A stretch of DNA of 64,000 nt from Mixia osmundae IAM 14324 (Eukaryota > Basidiomycota > Mixiomycetes > Mixiales > Mixiaceae). The notes under the pieces are model-generated. The model was not told the origin of the DNA. It saw nothing but the letters and a program-made list of their open reading frames with translations, and did no database searches. This document shows positions 51,730 through 63,991 of this stretch, in pieces; within the stretch, counting starts at the first letter, position 1; each line of letters starts with the position of its first letter. Location of the stretch: the NCBI RefSeq assembly GCF_000708205.1, contig NW_014575553.1, forward strand, positions 65,876 to 129,875, read 5' to 3'. The position numbers were made by a program, and so were the translations under genes.

Positions 51730-54700
51730 ATGAGCTGGGGCTCAGGAGGATTCGGCTCTTTTGGCCAGCAAAATCAATCGGGCCAGCAGCAACAGCAGCA
51801 GCAGCAGCAAACGCCAGGCCTTAATCTCTTCGGTCAGCCCCAGCAGCAGTCCACGCCGTCTACCTTTGGGTCAGGTAGGTCGACTTGTGTCCGATGGACC
51901 TCGTGCCCTGAGTGTGAGCGCGTACTGATTCTCCTCATCTTGCTCGCGCTCTTGCAGCATTTGGCCAGCCTCAACAAGCCAGCACGTCTGCTTTTGGCCA
52001 GCCGGCAGCGCCAGCAGCTCCTACATTCGGTGCGATTCAGTCTCTGATGAGTCTTGACGTGACTGACTTGGTCTGATAATGAATTCATAGGCGGATTCGG
52101 TGCGGGTGCGAGCTCTGCGCCTGCCTTTGGAACACCCGCGCCCTCGGCATTCGGCCAGCCAGCTCAGACCAATGCCTTCGGCACGGCCGCAGCAACACCT
52201 GCAGCCCCCTCGTTCAGTTTTGGCGCAAATACCAATCAGACCAACGCGTTCGGCACGCCTAACAATACCGGTCTGGGCGCTTCCAATGCCTTCGGCCGTC
52301 CTGCCAACACGACCGGCTTCGGCTCTACGCCTTTCGGACAGCAGCAGCAGCAGCCTGCGCAGACTTCTCTCTTTGGCAATACTGGCGCGAGCACAGGTGC
52401 TTTCGGTGCGCAAGCACAAGGGCCAACTATCACTACCGGCACGGCAAACCCGCCATACTCGACATTCAGCGAGAAGGACGCGCCAGGCAGTAATCTGACG
52501 AGCGTCTATCAGAGTATCGTCGCTATGCCGCAGTACAAGAACTATTCGCCAGAGGTTCGACCTTCTTCCTGCTTTTACATACTGGCTGAAAGTAAAATAC
52601 GTTCAGGAATTGCGACTTCAAGATTATGAGCAGAACCGCAAAGTCGCGACAACGACAGGCGGCTTTGGCAGTGCTGGAGCCTTTGGCGCACCATCCACAG
52701 GCGCATTTGGTGCAACGCCCTCTCTCTTTGGTCAGCCAGCTCAGCAGCAACAGCAGCAGCCTGCCTCGAATCCTTTCGGCGGGGGAGGTGGTCTGTTCGG
52801 ACAGCAGCAGCAGACGCCTGCCACTAATCCGTTCGGTCAGCCTGCCCAGCAGCAGCAAACGAGCTTATTCGGCAATCCTGCGTCGACTACTTCGGCTTTC
52901 GGTCAATCCGCGCAAAACACAGCCAGCACCGGCCTTTTCGGTCAGCCAGCCACAAGTCAACCGGGCGGCACGACCACTGGCTTTGGCTCAAGCCTCTTTG
53001 GCGCGAACAACAATAATACCTCAGCGTTTGGTCAACAGAACAATCAGCCCAAGTCATTCTCATTCGGTAGCACGCCGTCTAACACGCTCGGCCAGAGCAA
53101 CATGACCGGTGGCTTCGGATCTGTGTTCGGTCAAAACAACAACCAGCAGCCCGCGACAGGCTTCGGAGCTGCCGCGACGCCTAGCACAGGCTTCAGCTTC
53201 GGCGCGAGTCAGTCATGCATTTTCTCTGAAATTCCAGACCGTTGCTGATGATCATGTGACAGATAACAATGCGGCTAAGCCTGCTTTCGGAGGCTTCGGT
53301 ACGCCCGCACAGAGTCAGCCCGAAGCGCCCAAATTCAGCTTCGGCACGCCCTCTACCGGTCTTGGCACAGGCCAACAGAACCAGCAGCAATCTACCGGTC
53401 TCTTTGGCCAGCCTGCTCAGCAGCAGCAGAACAATCAGACCCCGTCACTCTTCGGCGGCACGGGGACAAGCGCCTTTGGAGGGTTTGGACAACAGCAGCA
53501 ACAACAGCAGAACAACACTAACAATAGTACGCTCGGAGGAGGTCTCTTTGGCACGAAGCCTGCAGCGCCTTCTGGCGGTCTCTTTGGTGCTCAGCCTCAG
53601 AATACAGGTTTCGGCGGCTCTCTCTTCGGGGCTGCACAGAACCAGAACCCGGGCCTGGGCAATTCATTCGGTGGGTCTAGCTTGTTCGGCGGACAGAATA
53701 CGCTTGGTCAGACGAACCAACAACAGCAACAGCAGCAAAATCTGCAGGCTTCTGTGGACCAGAATCCATATGGCAACAATCCGCTGTTTGCGAATCCGCA
53801 GAATTCGCAGCCTGCAGGGCCGCAAGCGACGCCCTTGTTTGCTAGCGACAAGATCAAACCCGCTTTGTCTATGAAGAGCAGCACGCCTAGATCGACTGCA
53901 AAGATCACTAAGTTGCGCGGCTTTGCGTCACCGAGCCCCGTCATAGGCTCCCTTGGTCGAAGCGCGTCCTTCAACGCTGGACTTTCGAGTGCTTCTGCAT
54001 CTCCCATGAATGGCCGCAACTCTCCGTTCAGCCTGCTGTCGTCGCTCAATCCTGCTGCTGGCTCGATGAGCCCCAGTGCCTTTGCGCCGAGGCCCAGCAT
54101 CAAGAAGCTTACAATCGATAGAAGCAGCGAGAGCTTCCTTGCCGACCGCAGTCGCAGTCACGATACCCCTTCTGCTGGTCCTCCAAAATCCAACCGATCT
54201 CTCCCTAGCACAGGCAGCAGGCCAATGTTGGATCCAGATCTAGCAGAAGCTCAGGCAAGGCAAGAAGAAGAGTCACGACATCTGGGCGATGCAACCCCTT
54301 CTCGACCGAGCCGGGCACAGCATCCCAGCACGCTTTTCAGCTCGTCGCCCGCTCACGGCGACTCAACTCCCTCCACACCGGCGCGTAAGCTCAAGCACGG
54401 AGACTACTATACCATTCCAGATATAAAGACTCTCGACAAGCTACCCAGCGAGGAGTTACACGCTGTCCAGGACTTTGTCGTCGGCCGGGAAGGGCTTGGC
54501 AAGCTCAGCTATCTCGAGCCGGTCGATCTGACGACACTTTCGCGGCTCACCGACATAGCCGATGGCGTCGTGCGTCTCGAGCCAAAGACATGTGATGTCT
54601 ACGGTGGCGAGTTTCGCGAGAACAAGCCACAAGTGGGAGAAGGCCTTAACACGAGAGCCGAGATTACGCTCTACGGCTGCTGGCCGAAGGACAAAGCAAC

Positions 54701-57613
54701 GCGACAGCCCATCAAGGACCTATCTAACCCTAAGCTGAAGAAGTATATCAACTCTCTCAAAGCGACGAAAGATTCTGCTTTCGTTGACTATCAAGTCGAA
54801 GACGGTGCATGGATCTTCGTCGTCGAGCACTTCTCCATATATGGCGCGCCAGAATCAGAGGATGACGAAGCGAGCGGCTCTGAAGATGGCGAGACGGACT
54901 CTGCGCTTTCCGATGGGACAAGTATCTCAGCTACTTCGAGTCGTTCGGCTGCATCATCAGATGATTCTAAAGGCTCACAAGAAGACCCCACGGTCTATCA
55001 GGACGTAGTCCCAATCGCTTCGCTTGCAATGGATCAGGATGAGAGCGGCAACGAGCATACACCTCGTCGTCGAACAGTGCAACACACGCAAGACGACGAC
55101 GACGACAGCGCGGGATCGATGGCAGAAGTAGCGGACTATCGTCGCGTCTCGCTGCCGCCTCCAAAGTCTTTCGCTTCTCCGTGGGCGAAAGTCGCAGGAG
55201 CACAGAGCCAGCGAGCATCGTTGATGCGGAACTCCTTGTTCTCTGGGCCTCCGCCATCTATCAAACAATCCAGAGCATCCGACCGCTTTTCCCAAGTACA
55301 GCCTGGGCCAGAAGCCACTCGCATCAAGCCGGTCAGTGGCAGAGGGCGCGTAAGGCGTTGTCACTAAATGCAACACTTGTTTGCGCGACAGGCACAGATA
55401 CCTGCGCTCGCTGTCAAAGCCGGTTCTGACGAGCCTGTATTGAAGCTACGCAAGCTGACCAATCCGATCGCGTCTCAACTCCAGCAGCTCTTCTCTGATC
55501 CATCTCTATCACTGGCTCGCTCATTCCGCGCCGGCTGGACGGCTGACGGGCGACTGCTAATTCCCTGCATGCATGCGAACCAAGATCGTCTGCCCGATCA
55601 CACGGTCAAGATCGTCGCGCCGAAGCTATTGAGTCGAGACGATGTGAGAGCCATCGCGTGTGCCGCCGTACTGCCGCTGATTGTAGCTCGTAGGACGAGG
55701 AGAGACAGGCATCGCTTACTGTATTGGCCGTGCAGCTGAGGCATTCGAACATACTGATGACGGACGAAAGTGACGTGCCTCGTGTGCAAACACTGGCCAC
55801 TTTCAGATTCAGAGACTTGGCAACAGACGAGAATGCGATCAGGAATCCAGATGAATATACTTTATGGACGCTGGGCCAAGCGCTCTTCGACGAGATCGAG
55901 CTGCCAAAGGAAGCCGAGCCCAGCACTGAGATTGCGGCCAATGTTCTCGCTTTGAGACGACGATACGCACTTTCTGCATGGCTCCAGCGGGCTGTAGCCA
56001 GCGCGACCGAAAGTGACCTGCGCAAGCAGCAAGGTGTCAAGCAGATCACAACGCTGCTATCAGGCTATCAGATCGCAAGAGCATGCGAAATGGCACTAGA
56101 CCACATGGATTTACGTTTGGCCTCACTGATCGCTCAATCTGGCGGTGATGACTCCTTCAGGCGTGACCTTCATCAGCAGCTCGTCAAGTGGCGCGAGAGC
56201 AGAACCGACGCACAGATCAACGATGAGTACAGGAGGATCTTCGAGATCCTCAGTGCAAATCCTGGCATCTCTCGAGGTTCTGGCAGCAAGGATCCTGCTG
56301 ATGCCAGTGCCACCATCTCTGTGTCACGGGGCCTCGACTGGAAGCGCGCCTTTGGCCTCCATCTCTGGTATGGACCGCAACATGATGCGATCGCTTCTGT
56401 CCTACAGCGGTATCACGCAGCTTCCAAAGATGTTCCAGGCGTTCAGCCGCCAGTTCCTTGGTTCGCCGAATGTGAGCCTGGTCGCGAATCAGACATTCAG
56501 GTCGCACCGCAGGCAGACATGCTGTTCCGCTTGATCCAGCTCTATGTCTCGCCGGTGCAAGACCTCGAATCCGTCTTATTGCCTCAGGGCATTACACCAT
56601 CAGCAGCAGATTATCGACTGTCCTGGCATCTTTATACCCTGCTGGCAACGGCATTGAAGAAACGAGATTTTGACGACGTACCGGAACCATCCCCTGAAGG
56701 GACAGGCAACAGACATGGCAGCGCTAGAGCCGACAGCCTGTGCTCGGACTATGCCAGCCAGCTAGAACTGATCGGTCTCTGGCAATGGGCGGCCTTCGTG
56801 CTGCTTCACTTGTCCGAAGAATCGGGGTAGGTTCTGTACTCCGGACGATGCCATCTTGCTCATGAGGTCACTCACAGACGCGCCAAAGCGCTTAAGGAAC
56901 TCCTGGCGCGCAATGCCGCTGACCTAACTGACGAGATGCGCGACTTTCTCGAGAATACCATCTCTGTGCCATCGTACTGGATCGCAGAGGCAGAGGTATG
57001 TTGCACCTACTAATGATGATGTGCAGCGAGACTCACATACATACAGGCACGCCTGGCTGAACATGAAAATCGCATCTGGGACGCTTATCAGCTGTACTTT
57101 GACGCCGGTTCTTTCAACGATGCGCACCGTTTGGCTGTGTCAGACCTGGCGCCAGAAGCGATCATTCGTGATGATATCGAGCTCCTTGTCGACATGCTGA
57201 CACCGATGCGAGAGCGAAGCATTGCGGATTGGTCAACGGGTGGACAGGTGTTCGACGATTACTTGCGCTGCAAAGACCGTGTCGAGCATCTTCTGCGGGT
57301 CTATGCAACTGCCATTGAGCCTGACCCAATGGAAGCTGCCGAATTGCTGCAGCTCATCACGATCAGTCTGCCGGCGATCACACGCCGTGTTGCTGCGCTT
57401 TACAAGGATACGGCCACGAATGCGAAGCATCGGGCCTGTGTCAGCGATATGCTGTCTCGCTTGATGCAGACGCAGCTTGCCGTCGATAGCGTGGGTGCAC
57501 AGCTCGATAGATCTGATCAAATCGCTCTAGGCGATCTGACGCAAGCGGACGCCATTACATTCCTGACGAGTACGACAACAGCTTCCTTCTTACATGCTTG
57601 CGAAGCAACATGA
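51730..57613 (+). CDS. NUP98-NUP96: Nucleoporin NUP98-NUP96 polyprotein (Nup145 type)
   Basis: Model: join(51730..51874,51958..52029,52091..52554,52607..53207,53263..55349,55392..55682,55736..56826,56878..56995,57047..57613), 1811 aa. The N-terminal 640 residues carry dozens of FG/GLFG repeats ([22 protein letters not shown]). A GLEBS motif ([20 protein letters not shown] then [20 protein letters not shown]) is the Gle2/Rae1 binding site. The autoproteolytic domain starts [20 protein letters not shown] and ends VEHFSIYG, where cleavage occurs at HF|S. The remaining roughly 800 residues match NUP96: AVPSYW-like helical repeats ([43 protein letters not shown]). Cleavage gives an FG nucleoporin and a Y-complex scaffold subunit. 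All nine exons join in phase; the 55682/55736 junction is least certain. Stops eight bases from STN1. Confidence 0.95.
51784..51810 (+). repeat. CAG/CAA repeat, polyglutamine
   Basis: Nine consecutive Gln codons (CAG with two CAA interruptions) in the first exon of NUP98-96; shorter Gln runs recur through the FG region (52340, 52747, 52800, 53490, 53715). Confidence 0.85.
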
Positions 57614-57621
57614 CGACAGCA

Positions 57622-59357
57622 TTAGGCTATTGCAGAGAGATCTGATCCCGCGTGCAGGTAAAGTCTTGCGCCATCGTTGCTAGCGACCGAGACGCGACGC
57701 AGATCACACAGCTCGTTGAGTACCGAGTCGATGCTGCCCGTCGAGACACGTTGCCATTTTGGATTCCAGGCACGGACTTGCTGACTGATTTCGTCGCATG
57801 ACAATGCTTGCAAGCCTGATCTGCGTAAGACGAGGCCTATCGCTTGACCGAGTGTATCGACATTGACAGGCTCGTAGATTTCGTCGACCGTGAGCTTAGG
57901 GTTTGCCTTCTGCATGGCCAGCACAGCCCGATTTGTAGCTGCGTCGCTCGAGCGATCTGCGAGGACAACGGACCCTTCCTTGAAGAGCGCCAGCACGGCT
58001 TCGGTGATCAGACGGGTCGGATCTGTTGATTTGAGTTTGGTGACACTGGTCGTTTTGGGAATCGGTACGTAATCATTGCGTGATTTGAGTACGGAAAGCG
58101 GCGTGAGCGTGTTGGCGCGATGATTGGCACGGGCAAGACGGGCTGCGAAAGCTCTAATCTTGTCATCGTCCCGCAAGCGAGCAATCGAGAAGGCAGGCTC
58201 TTCAAGACGCGTCGCGATGAATTCTTCGATGTAGCCTCTGAATCTGTTGGGCTCGATCTGCCTACGAGTGAGCCGCGCAGGATCCTGCACCGAACTCAGC
58301 CGAAAGTAGCCTAGCATTCGAGCAGCTTACCTTAAGGCCAGACGGGCTATCGCCCTCACTGGCTGAGCTGGTCTCGGACACTTGCGATTGCGATATGCTG
58401 ATGTCAAGCGCCGATTGAGATCTTGTTTGTCGTTCTTGGAGCTCTCTTGCCGTTCGCTCTATACCTTGCCGCCGTCGGGATTCCCAGACGGTGTTACCTA
58501 TATCGACCGGCTTCGCATATACTTCGATTTTGAGTCGTGCGCATTCGATGATGTGTCGTGGCTCGGCTGATGGGCTGACGAGCGCCTCTGCGGAAGCGCA
58601 TCAGCGTGGCAAAGGCGGTGATGTGCAGGCGCATGCCAATGAGTCTGACATTGATCTGTCGCCTCTGACGGAAGAGCTCTAGCATCCCTTGTATACGCAC
58701 CAGAGTGCCGACCTTGAATGCTTCGCTGGGCTGCATCTCGCCTTCTCTGGCCTCTTGGCAGAGCTGCTCGTCTAGATCACGTGATATTCGCATCTTGCCT
58801 CGCAAGCCCTTTCGGGCCAGCGAGAGTGCGAGCTCGCTGCACCAGCAGACGCACTCTAGCACAGCAGTACCGTCGTCGACTGTCAATGATGAAGCGGGGT
58901 CAGTGAGGCAGGGCAAGAAAAGAAGAGCGACATGCCAGCGTATCTGACCATGCTCAGTCGATCGACGCTTGGGTTGTCCTTGCGCGGTGTCGTGTCGACG
59001 ATTGCGCTGACGAGGAGGCCGACAATCTCGACTCGCTTGGTGGGATAGCGACCGAGGAACCAGCAGTCTTGTTCTGTCCAGGCCAGTCACGATCAATCTG
59101 AGCAGATGTGCGCATCCACGCGACGTGCCTTGAACGGTCTCGTGTCGCATCCGTTTGAGTATGTCGACAGCACGGCATCTGACGAGCGCATGGTTGGCTA
59201 GCCATATACCGAGCAGAGCTTGATCCTTGTCGGTGAGTAGGCTAGCTGGCGAGACCCGATGTTTGGCGATGTCTACTTGTGGCGCGGTCGAGGCGCTGTT
59301 TCGGTGTGTGCTGCTCGCAACCTCACCGTTCGTAGTTGCTTGCATTGTGTATGTCAT
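57622..59357 (-). CDS. STN1: CST telomere-capping subunit Stn1
   Basis: Model: complement(join(57622..58284,58331..58585,58650..58879,58936..59073,59120..59357)), 507 aa. Splicing assembles one OB fold: ALVRCRAVDILKRM, WFLGRYPTKRVEIVGLLVSA, IVDTTPRKDNPSVDRLSMVR, YAVDDGTAVLECVCW, then VGTLVRIQGMLELFRQRRQI, ECARLKIEVYAKPVDI. Human STN1 has YNGHPIKQVDVLGTV, YGVDDSTGVINCICW and the same closing strands. The C-terminal 260 residues fit paired winged helices (GYIEEFIATRLEEPAFSIAR, ITEAVLALFKEGSVVLAD). Stn1 joins Ten1 and Ctc1/Cdc13 on single-stranded telomeric DNA and recruits polymerase alpha. The intron at 58880..58935 requires a GCATGT donor; only that choice gives the YAVDDGT motif. Confidence 0.85.
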
Positions 59358-59667
59358 GAGGATGATTCGCGGCTGCAAGGGGGCACTCTTGTCGCCCTCG
59401 TCTGGTGGATGGCTTGCTTGGGAGAGCGAGGAATGGGTCGGCTAGACGATTGCAGGCCGTTTCTGAGGCAGCTGCTCGGAGTTGCGTAGCGCCAGCATCA
59501 TGCGTGTAAGTCCTTTGGAGATAGATGCCTCCTCTGCGCAGTCACGGCAAGATCATGGACGATGACGGCGATGGCAAGCTTGCAAGCTTGCACGTCGCGA
59601 CGAACTCGGCGCCTGTCGTGCCTCAGCCCGATCTCTCTTTGCTCGCTGGGCCGGGCAGACGGCCACC
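59358..59667. promoter_or_regulatory. Divergent promoter region, STN1 / VPS45
   Basis: 310 bases between opposite start codons. Short frames here do not resemble proteins. The longest gene-free divergent spacer in the right half of the window. Confidence 0.4.
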
Positions 59668-62254
59668 ATGGACGTCCTCAAAGCGGTTCAGACCTATGTG
59701 ACGAAGATGCTCGCCCAAGCGCCGGGCGTCAAGGTGCTCTTGCTCGACACAGAAACGGTTTCGTCTGGCTTGCCGCGCACTGCAAGCACAGTGCTGAGAC
59801 TGCAGCTCGAGGACAGACTCCCATCATCTCGCTTGCATCGACAACTTCTCATCTGCTCTCGCACGAGGTCTACCTGACCGACAGGCTCGACAATATCACT
59901 CGCGAGGTGGCACAGACTGCTCTTGCCATGTTCGCCATCAGGCTCATGCGGCGTTCACAGAGGATGCCCCATTTGCAGTGCATATGCTTTCTCAGACCGT
60001 CAGCAACCAGTTTAGCAGCTCTCGAAGCAGAGCTTGCACACCCGCGCTATGCAGGCTATTGGCTCTGTTCGTTGGCCCGCCGCGAGATACGCGACTGTCT
60101 GCTGATTCGCCTCTGCCTGTCCAGACTTTACCAACGTCCTCAAGAAGTCTGCAATCGAGCGCTTGGCCGAAGCAGACGAATATGAAGTTGTCAAGGAAGT
60201 TCAGGCGAGTGCCGACATTGCCAGTGCACACGTACCCGCCCTGATCTCGCCTGTTTGATCAGGAATTCTTTGCCGACTATTCACCGATTACGCAGTCGCA
60301 CTTCTCGCTCAATCTTCTGCCCGTGCCACTCTCTTCTAGCGTGCAGGCAAAGTGAGCTTGTATTGACAGCTGTTATCCTGACTGAGCAACAAGCAGTCGG
60401 AGGAGACTCTATTCTGAGGTACCGACTGCCTGGGATCTCTCGCCAGAGACGGGCAGCTTCGACCGCCACGTCGAGGGCCTGGCTGCTGTGTTGCTCAGTC
60501 TCAAGAAGAAGCCCATCATCCGCTATGAGCGGATGTCACCTATGGCCAGGAAACTCGGCCAAGATTTGCTGGTCAGCTCGCTTGACCGCTTTTCAAGTGC
60601 CTGTCCTGAAGCCGCGGGAGACAGTATCACATCTCGACAGAGTCCCAGCTCTTTGACTTTCGCCCTGCGGCAATTGCACCTTTGCTCCTGATATTGGATC
60701 GGAGGAACGATCCCGTCACGCCTCTTCTCAGCCAGTGGACATATCAAGCGATGGTACACGATCTCATTGGTATCAATAACGGTCGGGTGGACCTCAGCGG
60801 TGCACATGACGTGCGAGATGAGCTCAAAGTCTGCCACTCGCTCTACAATGGCGGCTCAGCTGATTGGCGGAGCAGGAAATCGTGCTGTCACCTGAGCACG
60901 ATCCGTTCTTTGCCATGCGGCTCTACGACAATTTTGGCGATCTAGGTGCTCAAATCAAGGATTATGTGGACGAATACCAATCACGATCTGCTTCTTCCTC
61001 CGTCAAGGATATCCAGACAGTGGCCGACATGAAGCGCTTCATCGAGGAGTACCCAGAATTTCGCAAGCTCGGCGGCAACGTCAGCAAGCACGTCGCACTT
61101 GTAGGCGAGCTCAGCAGATTGGTCGAGGTGCGCAAGCTGCTCGAAGTTAGCGAGCTAGAGCAGAGTCTCGCGAGCAACGAATCTCACGGCGCAGACCTCA
61201 GGGTGCGTACGACGTCTCGCATTGGGTGCAAACTGATGTGTGATTTCTGCAGAGTACGCAAATGATGATCGCTTCTCCAGACATTCCGAATGACAGTAAG
61301 CTCCGAATAGCAATCCTATACGCACTGCGGTATCAGCGTTTCAATGGCAATGCGATCTCGCAAGTGGTTGCACTGCTCAAGCAGAATGGCATAGCCGATT
61401 CGGAAGCTGCCGTACGTCTGTGAGATTGCGCGAGTGACGAGTGCTGAGCGTTCTGTGACAGCTCGTACATATTATGCTCAACTTTGCTGGTGCGGACCAG
61501 CGCCAGGACGATCTGTTCCGCAACGAGAACTTCTTCTCAAAAGGCAAATCTGCCCTCAAAGGCCTAAAGGGGGTCGACAATGTCTATACACAGCACACGC
61601 CGCACATCGCCCAGACGGTCGAGCTCCTCGTCAAAGGCCGATTGAAAGAGGCGAGCTACCCTTATCTCGACGTGCAGAGTATACCTCGAGACACACGGTC
61701 CGTTGATGACATGGCTTCTTTCTTTTGACTTTGTGTTGACAATTGTGTCACCTGACAGGTGTCAGGATGTCATCTTGTTCATCATCGGCGGCACGACTTA
61801 CGAAGAGGCGCGCTCGATCGCAGTACTAAATCAACAATTTGCACAGGCATCATCGTACTCGAATGCACCCGGTGCGCAGGCTCAGAACAACTTTGGTGCA
61901 GGCGTCAGACTTCTGCTGGGTGGCACCGGCGTGCTGAATTCGACAATGTGAGTGTTCAGTGCTAGATTGGGAGGTCACGTTGACCGCGAGGGCAGGTTCC
62001 TCGATCTCGTTCGCGATGCTGCCGCTCGATTTCCGGCATCAATGACTTCCTCCGCGCTTTCCTTGCGACCAACAAGTCAGCCTCCACAAGCGACGCCGCA
62101 GACTAGTCAAGAAGGCTTGAATCTCAAAATTGGCAACCTTTCCCTCAATGTCGGGGGCAATGCCGGTGCAGGCCTCGAAGCCGGCGTGGACAATGTCAGA
62201 GACGCTGCGATGAACCTGTTCGGACGAGTACGGAAGGGCGTCAATCAGCTATAG
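59668..62254 (+). CDS. VPS45: Sec1/Munc18 protein Vps45
   Basis: Model: join(59668..59757,59817..59906,59961..60066,60125..60204,60263..60351,60397..60571,60625..60828,60876..61202,61253..61411,61462..61697,61759..61947,61996..62254), 667 aa, eleven introns. It rebuilds MDVLKAVQTYVTKML, VKVLLLDTETTPIISLASTT, SHEVYLTDRLDN, LQCICFLRP, AIERLAEADEYEVVKEVQEF, GLAAVLLSLKKKPIIRYERM, LLLILDRRNDPVTPLLSQWT, LVHIMLNFAGADQRQDDLFR and VILFIIGGTTYEEAR, all Vps45 hallmarks. Vps45 chaperones SNARE assembly for traffic from Golgi to endosome, with the syntaxin Tlg2. The intron at 60205..60262 uses a GCGAGT donor. The C-terminus extends about 70 residues past the core (LNLKIGNLSLNVGGNAGAGL), an addition I have not seen in yeast Vps45. 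Confidence 0.96.
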
Positions 62255-62692
62255 TCGCCAATGAATCCGAAGTATACGCTTGTTGTATGTAGCATGAAGT
62301 ATGAACCCGGCATGCATCCCTCTAGCACAGAATTGTCGCAAAGACCCAGACGAAAGGCACAAATCAATCGTGTCGATAAGGCAGAGTAAGCAACGTCGCA
62401 GAGCGTCCATGAAAACCATCCAGTGATTCGCCAGTCCTGAAAGTGATAGATGACCAATGTCGCGTCAAGCGTCTAGGTGCGTCGTCTGATCGAAGCAGCA
62501 CGTCGAGCAGCCTGGACCTTCCTACCGGCTTTGCTCTTTGGTTTGATGGCCGTCAGATGAGGTCGCAAGACGTTGAACAGGGGATGGACGAAAGCAGCTC
62601 CTGCTCAGTGCGCAGACAAACTGATGAGCAGAGGTCGCAGTCGTCTGACTCTAGCAACGTACCATACTTTGAACGCGTCTCTTCGCGGAGGC

Positions 62693-63991
62693 TCATGGCA
62701 CCCTTGTGGCGTTTGCTGGGCTTGCCGCTCGTTTGCGGTCTGTGCGGTTGTCAGCAATGGCAATGAGAGTGCGGTTGTAGACTCGCATGACGTCGAGCTG
62801 CTCGAGCAGCTGGCTGGCGGATAAGCGGACTGTTGCAGAGTGTCAGTCCGGTACGCCCTGACAGGCACCAAAGCAATACTTACCGAAATCATAAGCCTGA
62901 CCATTCGAACGAGTGTGGCTCAGCGAACATGCTAGCATGTCAAGTAAGTGCGCGCGTACATTGAACTGACGAAGAAGCGAATTGACGTTGGCGTGGTTGA
63001 AATAAGGCAGCAAGACAGACTGGGCAAAGCGCGGCTGGCCTGTATGACACAGACGAATTTTAGCTGGAGGTGGTACGTGCTCATATGCGCAGACCCACCC
63101 ATGTCAATGAGGACAGAGCGCTGGTCTGGCAGCCAGCGAATGAAGCGCTCGAATGCAGAATTCTAAGTTGGCGTGTTAATGAAAGCTCGTTGTCGACGCG
63201 GTTGGCAAACGAACCTGGACGAGGAACCAGAGGGTGGAGATGAAGCGTGTGACGGGTAGACCCGTGTAGATCCCTTGCTTGACGAGATCATGGGCGTTGG
63301 CGGGCTTGAGCGCGTAGCCATTGATGGTCTCAAAAGGTTGTCCATTCAGTGAGGGGGAAGTGTCGGAACCTGAGTGATTTCGCTCTGCGTCGTCTCGATT
63401 ATCGGCCTGGTGAAGGCTCGGTAGCGTGTGGGCAGACGACAAGACCGAGCTAGCGGGCGAGAGCCCATCTTGCGGGGTCAGACATACCGGCTGAGCAGCA
63501 GTGTGCGTTTGGTAAGAGTACGAAGCAAGCGGCAAGCCAGAGTAGAAACTGGTCTGAGCGGGAACGAAAGCAGGACCGGCTGCTGTGACATTGGCGGTCA
63601 AAGCCGAAAGGTGAGAACCGCCGTAAGGCGTGTCGAAGTAGAGAGGCTCTTGAGTGGAGCGAGTCAAGGGGCCCATGTAGGGGTAGGCAAGCGTGCTCTG
63701 CGCGAGAGCATGCTCGTGAGATACAGCCGGCTCATGCGAGAGACGGTGAAATGAGCGTACAGTGTGAAATGACGGATACTGTGAGCGAGTAGGATAAGCG
63801 GCGTACTGACGTGCACAGTCGAAAGGCATGGCCAGAGAGCGCGTCATCGGTTGTGGCTGGTTGGGGTTGTAGCCGACAGGTAAATGAAAATGATTGACAC
63901 TGCCGGGATGCTTAGACATGCAGCTTTGATACCCCTCGTTGAACGAGTGATGTCCGTTGCCGTGCGTAAGAGCGGAGTGGTCGGGCGACAT
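62693..63991 (-). CDS. HSF-like transcription factor with shortened DNA-binding domain (partial)
   Basis: Exons 63215..63991, 63099..63162, 62960..63039, 62884..62896 (13 bases) and one starting at 62829; the 3' end is unresolved (TGA at 62693, or further splicing to a stop at 62473). The gene may extend beyond the right edge. After about 245 residues rich in His, Ser, Tyr and Pro, the splices assemble VTRFISTLWFLVQNSAFERF, IRWLPDQRSVLIDMGQPRFA and QSVLLPYFNHANVNSLLRQF then NAYDF. HSF proteins have F..KLW.LV...., ..W...G..F...D...FA..VLPKYFKHNN..SFVRQLNMYGF at the same positions. The wing and last strands (W.F.H..F.RG) are absent; instead a possible helix follows (SASQLLEQLDVMRVYN). A stress or morphogenesis regulator is likely. 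Confidence 0.6.
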
